Below, one piece after another: positions 25,873 to 29,370 of a stretch of DNA of 29,370 nucleotides. Made by a program: the position numbers and the translations under genes. The DNA is taken from positions 1 to 29,370 of the forward strand of contig JAEUOZ010000055.1 in NCBI GenBank assembly GCA_016790225.1, written 5' to 3'. The first letter of the stretch is position 1; every line of letters starts with the position of its first letter. Under the pieces are notes generated by a model. The model made no database searches. It worked only from the letters and a program-made list of their open reading frames with translations, and was not told where the DNA came from. The DNA is from Rubrivivax sp. (GTDB lineage Bacteria; Pseudomonadota; Gammaproteobacteria; Burkholderiales; Burkholderiaceae).

Positions 25873-27993
25873 TTACGCGGCCAGACGGGAGAGGTCGGCG
25901 ACGCGGTTCATGGCGTCGTGCAGCGACTTGAGCAGCCCCAGGCGATTGGCCTTGAGCGCCGCGTCATCTGCGTTGACCATCACGCCGTCGAAGAAGGCGT
26001 CCACCGGCGTGCGCAGCGCGGCCAGCGCCTGCAGGCTGGCGGTGTGGTCGCCCGCGTCGAACTTCGTGTTGGCGGCGGGCACGGTGACCTGCATCGCGGC
26101 GTAGAGGTCCTTCTCGGCTTGCTCGACAAACAGCGCCGGGTTGACCGCGGCACCCTCGCCTTCGGACTTCTTGAGGATGTTGCCGATGCGCTTGTTGGCC
26201 GCCGCCAGCGCGGGCGCCTCGGGCAGCGCGGCGAAGGCGCGCACGGCCTGCAGGCGCTGGGCCACGTCGGCCAGGCGCTGCGGGCGCAGGGCCAGCACGG
26301 CGTCGACTTCCTGCGCGCTGGCGCCCTGCTCGCGCAGGCCCCCGGCGAGGCGGTCGTAGATGAAATCGGCCAGGGCCGGTGTGGCGTCGCTGATCTTGTC
26401 GCCGAAGGCCGGCACCGCCGCCGACAGCAGCGCGGTCAACGCCAGCGGCAGGTCCTTCTCGACCAGCATGCGGATCACGCCCAGCGCATGGCGGCGCAGC
26501 GCAAACGGGTCCTTGTCGCCGGTCGGCAGGTTGCCGATACCAAACATACCGACCAGTGTCTCCAGCTTGTCGGCCAGCGCCACCACCACGCCGGTCTGCG
26601 TGCGCGGCAGTTCGTCGCCAGCAAAGCGCGGCTTGTAGTGGTCCTCGATCGCGAAGGCGATGTCTTCGGAGAGTCCGTCGTGGCGCGCGTAGTAGCCGCC
26701 CATGATGCCCTGCAGCTCCGGGAACTCGCCCACCATGTCGGTCAGCAGGTCGGTCTTCGCAAGGCGCGCAGCGGTGTCGGCGCTCTTGGCCAGCACGTCG
26801 CCACCGAGTTGCTGACCAATCGACTTGGCGATGGCGCGCACGCGCTCCACGCGTTCGCCCTGCGTGCCCAGCTTGTTGTGATAGACCACTTTGCCCAGGC
26901 CTTCGACGCGGCTCTCCAGCGTCTTCTTGCGGTCCTGGTCGAAGAAGAACTTGGCGTCGGCCAGACGCGGGCGCACCACGCGCTCGTTGCCGCCGATCAC
27001 CGCGCTCGCGTCGGCCGGGCTGATGTTGCTGACCACCAGGAACTGGTTGGTCAGCTTGCCGGCCGCGTCCAGCAGCGGGAAGTACTTCTGGTTGGCCTTC
27101 ATCGTGAGGATCAGGCACTCCTGCGGCACGTCGAGGAACTGCTTCTCGAATTCGCAGATGAGCACGTTCGGGCGCTCGACCAGCGCGGTCACTTCGTCCA
27201 GCAGCGCATCGTCGTCGATCGGCTGGCAACCGCCACCGACCTTTGCGGCGGCAGCGGCCAACTGGCGAGCGATCTCGGCCTTGCGCTCGGCGAACGAAGC
27301 GATGACTGCGCCGTCCTTCGCCAGCGTCGCGGCGTAGGCATCGGCGTCGGCCAGCGGCACCGGGTCGATGGCCGCTTCAAAGCGGTGGCCATGGGTCGTG
27401 TTGCCCGCCGTCAGGCCCAGGGCCTTGACCGGCACGACCTCGGCACCGTGCAGCGCCACCAGCCCGTGCGCCGGGCGCACGAAGTTCACGCTGCTCCAGC
27501 CGGGCAGCTCGCAGTCGGTTTCGAGCTGGTAGCTCATGACCTTGGGGATCGGCAGCTTGGCGATGGCGTCATCCAGCGCCTTCTGCAGGCCCGCAGCGAG
27601 GTCGACGCCGGGCTGCACGCTGTCGAAGAACAGGGCCTCGGCCTTGCCGTCCATGGCGCGCTTCAGACCCGCCACGGCCGAGGCGTCGGCGCCCAGACCG
27701 GCGAGGCGCTTGAGCAGCGCGGGGGTGGGCGCGCCGCTGGCGTCCAGCCCGACGCTGACCGGCATCAGCTTCTGCGACACGGCCTTGTCGGCGGCTCTGG
27801 CGGCGACGCCGGTCACGTGCGCGGCCAGGCGGCGCGGCGAAGCAAACGGCGTGACCACCGCATCGGCGGCGGCCAGGCCCTGGGCCTTGAGCTGATCGGC
27901 CAGCACGCCGGCGAAGGCGTCACCCAGCTTCTTGAGCGCCTTGGGCGGCAGCTCTTCCACGAACAGTTCGACGAGGAGGTTCTTCGTTGTCAT
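25873..27993 (-). CDS. glyS: Glycine-tRNA ligase beta subunit
   Basis: The 706-aa protein is full length for the bacterial alpha2beta2 glycyl-tRNA synthetase beta chain (about 690-710). It begins with NLLVELFVEELPPKALKKLG and contains FASPRRLAAHV, NKLGTQGERVERV, LTDMVGEFPELQGIMGGYYAR and FALRRHALGVIRML, all conserved landmarks. The C-terminal anticodon-binding helical part is intact. With GlyQ it charges tRNA-Gly. GGGAG lies about 8 nt before the ATG, and the gene follows glyQ by 15 bp in an evident glyQ-glyS operon. Confidence 0.97.
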   Translation of the reverse strand: MTTKNLLVELFVEELPPKALKKLGDAFAGVLADQLKAQGLAAADAVVTPFASPRRLAAHVTGVAARAADKAVSQKLMPVSVGLDASGAPTPALLKRLAGLGADASAVAGLKRAMDGKAEALFFDSVQPGVDLAAGLQKALDDAIAKLPIPKVMSYQLETDCELPGWSSVNFVRPAHGLVALHGAEVVPVKALGLTAGNTTHGHRFEAAIDPVPLADADAYAATLAKDGAVIASFAERKAEIARQLAAAAAKVGGGCQPIDDDALLDEVTALVERPNVLICEFEKQFLDVPQECLILTMKANQKYFPLLDAAGKLTNQFLVVSNISPADASAVIGGNERVVRPRLADAKFFFDQDRKKTLESRVEGLGKVVYHNKLGTQGERVERVRAIAKSIGQQLGGDVLAKSADTAARLAKTDLLTDMVGEFPELQGIMGGYYARHDGLSEDIAFAIEDHYKPRFAGDELPRTQTGVVVALADKLETLVGMFGIGNLPTGDKDPFALRRHALGVIRMLVEKDLPLALTALLSAAVPAFGDKISDATPALADFIYDRLAGGLREQGASAQEVDAVLALRPQRLADVAQRLQAVRAFAALPEAPALAAANKRIGNILKKSEGEGAAVNPALFVEQAEKDLYAAMQVTVPAANTKFDAGDHTASLQALAALRTPVDAFFDGVMVNADDAALKANRLGLLKSLHDAMNRVADLSRLAA

Positions 27994-28008
27994 TCTTGTT
28001 GCTCCCGC

Positions 28009-28929
28009 TCAGGCGGCTTTCTTTTCGATCTGCGCCACCCACTCACGCGGCGCCATGGGGAAGCCCAGGCGCTCGCGGCTGTCGTAGTAGCTCTGCGCCA
28101 CGCTGCGCGCGAGGTTGCGGATGCGGCCGATGTAGGCGGCGCGCTCGGTCACGGAAATCGCTCCGCGCGCGTCCAGCAGGTTGAAGCTGTGGGCGCACTT
28201 GAGCACCTGCTCGTAGGCCGGCAGCGCGAGCTGCTGCTCCATCAGGTACTTGGCCTGCTTCTCGTGGGCATTGAAGGCGGTGAACAGGAAGTCGGCGTCG
28301 CTGTGCTCGAAGTTGTAGGCCGACTGCTCTTTCTCGTTCTGCAGGTAGACGTCGCCATAGCTCATGGTCTCGGTCCACTTGAGGTTGTAGACGTTGTCCA
28401 CGCCCTGCAGGTACATGGCCAGGCGCTCCAGGCCGTAGGTGATTTCGCCCGTCGCGGGCTTGCAGTCGATGCCGCCGACCTGCTGGAAGTAGGTGAACTG
28501 CGTCACCTCCATGCCGTTGAGCCAGACCTCCCAGCCCAGGCCCCAGGCGCCCAGCGTGGGGTTCTCCCAGTCGTCCTCGACAAAGCGGATGTCGTTCTTC
28601 TTCAGGTCGAAGCCCAGCGCTTCGAGCGAACCGAGGTACAGCTCCAGGATGTTGGCCGGCGCCGGCTTGAGCACCACCTGGTACTGGTAGTAGTGCTGCA
28701 GGCGGTTGGGGTTCTCGCCGTAGCGGCCGTCCTTGGGGCGGCGGCTGGGCTGCACGTAGGCCGCCTTCCAGGGCTCGGGGCCGATGGCGCGCAGGAAGGT
28801 CGCTGTGTGGCTGGTGCCGGCGCCGACTTCCATGTCGTAGGGCTGGAGCAGGGCGCAGCCCTGGGCGCTCCAGTATTGCTGCAGGCGCAGGATGATTTCT
28901 TGAAACGTCGGTTTGTTGCTGGTCGTCAT
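28009..28929 (-). CDS. glyQ: Glycine-tRNA ligase alpha subunit
   Basis: From ATG 28929-28927 ([20 protein letters not shown]) the product is 306 aa, the expected size. Class II synthetase landmarks are [51 protein letters not shown] and [25 protein letters not shown]. It is the catalytic subunit that makes glycyl-adenylate and, with GlyS, charges tRNA-Gly. It heads the block glyQ-glyS-gmhB-plsC-YgjP, so its promoter probably drives all five. A reading frame continues upstream of this ATG but has no family support there. Confidence 0.97.
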   Translation of the reverse strand: MTTSNKPTFQEIILRLQQYWSAQGCALLQPYDMEVGAGTSHTATFLRAIGPEPWKAAYVQPSRRPKDGRYGENPNRLQHYYQYQVVLKPAPANILELYLGSLEALGFDLKKNDIRFVEDDWENPTLGAWGLGWEVWLNGMEVTQFTYFQQVGGIDCKPATGEITYGLERLAMYLQGVDNVYNLKWTETMSYGDVYLQNEKEQSAYNFEHSDADFLFTAFNAHEKQAKYLMEQQLALPAYEQVLKCAHSFNLLDARGAISVTERAAYIGRIRNLARSVAQSYYDSRERLGFPMAPREWVAQIEKKAA

Positions 28930-28961
28930 CGGACGCCCTCGGTGGTGTGCGGAAACCGGTG

Positions 28962-28967
28962 ATTTTA
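28962..28967 (-). promoter_or_regulatory. Candidate -10 element for the glyQ operon
   Basis: On the minus strand TAAAAT (28967-28962) is followed by CACCGG and lies 32 bp before the glyQ ATG. The -35 region at the right spacing is poor (TGCCGG), which is common for GC-rich betaproteobacterial promoters. Position directly upstream of an essential operon supports it. Confidence 0.45.
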
Positions 28968-29070
28968 CTTGCTTTTGCCATGCTCCGGCACTGGCTGTCC
29001 GGTCGGTATTTGGTCCGGCCGGGGCGACCGGCGGGCAGCCTTGCCGGGCGGGGCTTGGCGGGGTGAGTGT

Positions 29071-29085
29071 TGTTGCTGCGCAACA
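29071..29085. promoter_or_regulatory. 15-bp inverted repeat, copy 1
   Basis: TGTTGC-TGC-GCAACA is a perfect 6-bp inverted repeat around a 3-bp spacer. The same arms recur at 29151-29165 with a different spacer. It lies 28 bp upstream of the -35 element of the plus-strand promoter, a usual position for an activator site or an auxiliary operator. Confidence 0.7.
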
Positions 29086-29113
29086 GATTTTCCCGTGCCG
29101 GAGCTGGCTTGTT

Positions 29114-29142
29114 TTGACGAAATTCAATGGAATCAATATACT
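29114..29142 (+). promoter_or_regulatory. Strong sigma70-type promoter for the right-edge gene
   Basis: The -35 hexamer TTGACG (29114-29119) and the -10 hexamer TATACT (29137-29142) are separated by exactly 17 bp, each one mismatch from consensus. This is the best sigma70 promoter in the window. Transcription would start near 29149-29150, immediately before or within the second inverted repeat. Confidence 0.8.
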
Positions 29143-29150
29143 GCGAACCG

Positions 29151-29165
29151 TGTTGCGGTGCAACA
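29151..29165. promoter_or_regulatory. 15-bp inverted repeat, copy 2 (probable operator at the start site)
   Basis: TGTTGC-GGT-GCAACA repeats the arms of copy 1 exactly, 80 bp downstream of it. It begins about 9 bp after the -10 hexamer, over the predicted transcription start, where a bound repressor would block initiation. Confidence 0.72.
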
Positions 29166-29305
29166 TCGGATGCCCGGGCGCCTTTTGGCGCTGCCATGCG
29201 GGATTCGGGCGGGCCAGGCGGCCCGCGCTCGACCGGTGTCGTACCCCCCTGTAACCGTTCGCTGACCCGGCAGTTTGGGTGAGTGGCAACAGTCAAGGAG
29301 GTCGC

Positions 29306-29370
29306 ATGTTCGCTACGACCGTTTTATCGCCTGCCGTGCAGCGCGTTTCCGTAGCCGCCATCAATTTTTT
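29306..29370 (+). CDS. Start of an unidentified gene, cut by the right edge
   Basis: AAGGAGG (29295-29301) stands 4 nt before an ATG, the best ribosome-binding site in the window. The 21 visible codons read MFATTVLSPAVQRVSVAAINF and remain open to the edge. Codons such as TTA, GTT and GTA depart from the strong GC3 bias of the neighbours. The protein cannot be identified from so little. A strong promoter, strong ribosome-binding site and paired TTGC-N3-GCAA repeats suggest an abundantly made, regulated product; a phasin-type granule protein is one possibility. Confidence 0.7.
   Translation, partial: MFATTVLSPAVQRVSVAAINF

Larger units (their letters stand above)
28930..29305. other. Divergent regulatory region between glyQ and the right-edge gene
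   Basis: This 376-bp region carries a candidate -10 for glyQ on the minus strand, a strong sigma70 promoter on the plus strand, two identical 15-bp inverted repeats bracketing that promoter, and a leader of about 155 nt. The stretch 29100-29165 is more AT-rich than the surrounding genome. No extra gene is visible in it. Confidence 0.7.

Noticed and set aside
25918..28962. A plus-strand open frame of about 1000 codons opposite glyS and glyQ
   Set aside because: It is the antisense shadow of two well-conserved synthetase genes in high-GC DNA; the translation is rich in His, Gln, Arg and Val without any domain, as expected for such shadows.

Overview
This window is a chromosomal segment of a high-GC betaproteobacterium, most likely order Burkholderiales. 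The evidence is gene content and order: glyQ-glyS-gmhB-plsC-YgjP-type peptidase on one side, and a leucine/isovalerate cluster mixed with aceK, a beta-carbonic anhydrase and a DUF3482/DUF2868 pair on the other. Coding is dense, with strong GC3 bias and stop/start overlaps of the GTGA or TGATG type. I saw no insertion sequence, prophage, CRISPR array, tRNA or rRNA.

Layout. Positions 1-1334 (minus) hold the start of the methylcrotonyl-CoA carboxylase carboxyltransferase subunit, cut by the left edge. A lone plus-strand CbiM-like membrane protein (1628-2266) follows. Then comes a long minus-strand run, read from high to low coordinates: liuR-type MerR regulator, DUF1304 membrane protein, PaaI-type thioesterase, isovaleryl-CoA dehydrogenase, patatin/outer-membrane-barrel protein, carbonic anhydrase, aceK, a small membrane protein, thiolase, LysE exporter, SDR oxidoreductase, a second acyl-CoA dehydrogenase, DUF2868 membrane protein, DUF3482 GTPase, VOC protein, trkA and trkH. 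A DUF2007 gene (12619-12924) is the only plus-strand interruption within it. Divergent from liuR are an MBL-fold hydrolase and an HPP-CBS membrane protein (21318-23584). Then the minus-strand block glyQ-glyS-gmhB-plsC-YgjP-type peptidase (28929-23594) begins at the right. The right edge holds the promoter, leader and first 21 codons of a plus-strand gene.

How the genes fit together. Isovaleryl-CoA dehydrogenase, methylcrotonyl-CoA carboxylase and acetyl-CoA acetyltransferase are steps of leucine/isovalerate breakdown to acetyl-CoA and acetoacetate. Carbonic anhydrase can supply the bicarbonate used by the carboxylase. AceK controls whether acetyl-CoA carbon goes through the TCA cycle or the glyoxylate bypass. 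Two near-identical 20-bp palindromes, one before the thioesterase-ivd genes and one between liuR and the MBL hydrolase, look like operators of the local MerR regulator and would bring the hydrolase into the regulon.

Items most worth a second look: the paired LiuR-like operators; the co-location of HCO3-supply and glyoxylate-switch genes with leucine breakdown; a GmhB lacking the usual metal-binding Asp of its last HAD motif; the coupled GTPase/membrane-protein pair; two identical 15-bp inverted repeats bracketing a strong promoter at the right edge; and an in-frame 12-bp minisatellite next to the signal peptide of the patatin protein.
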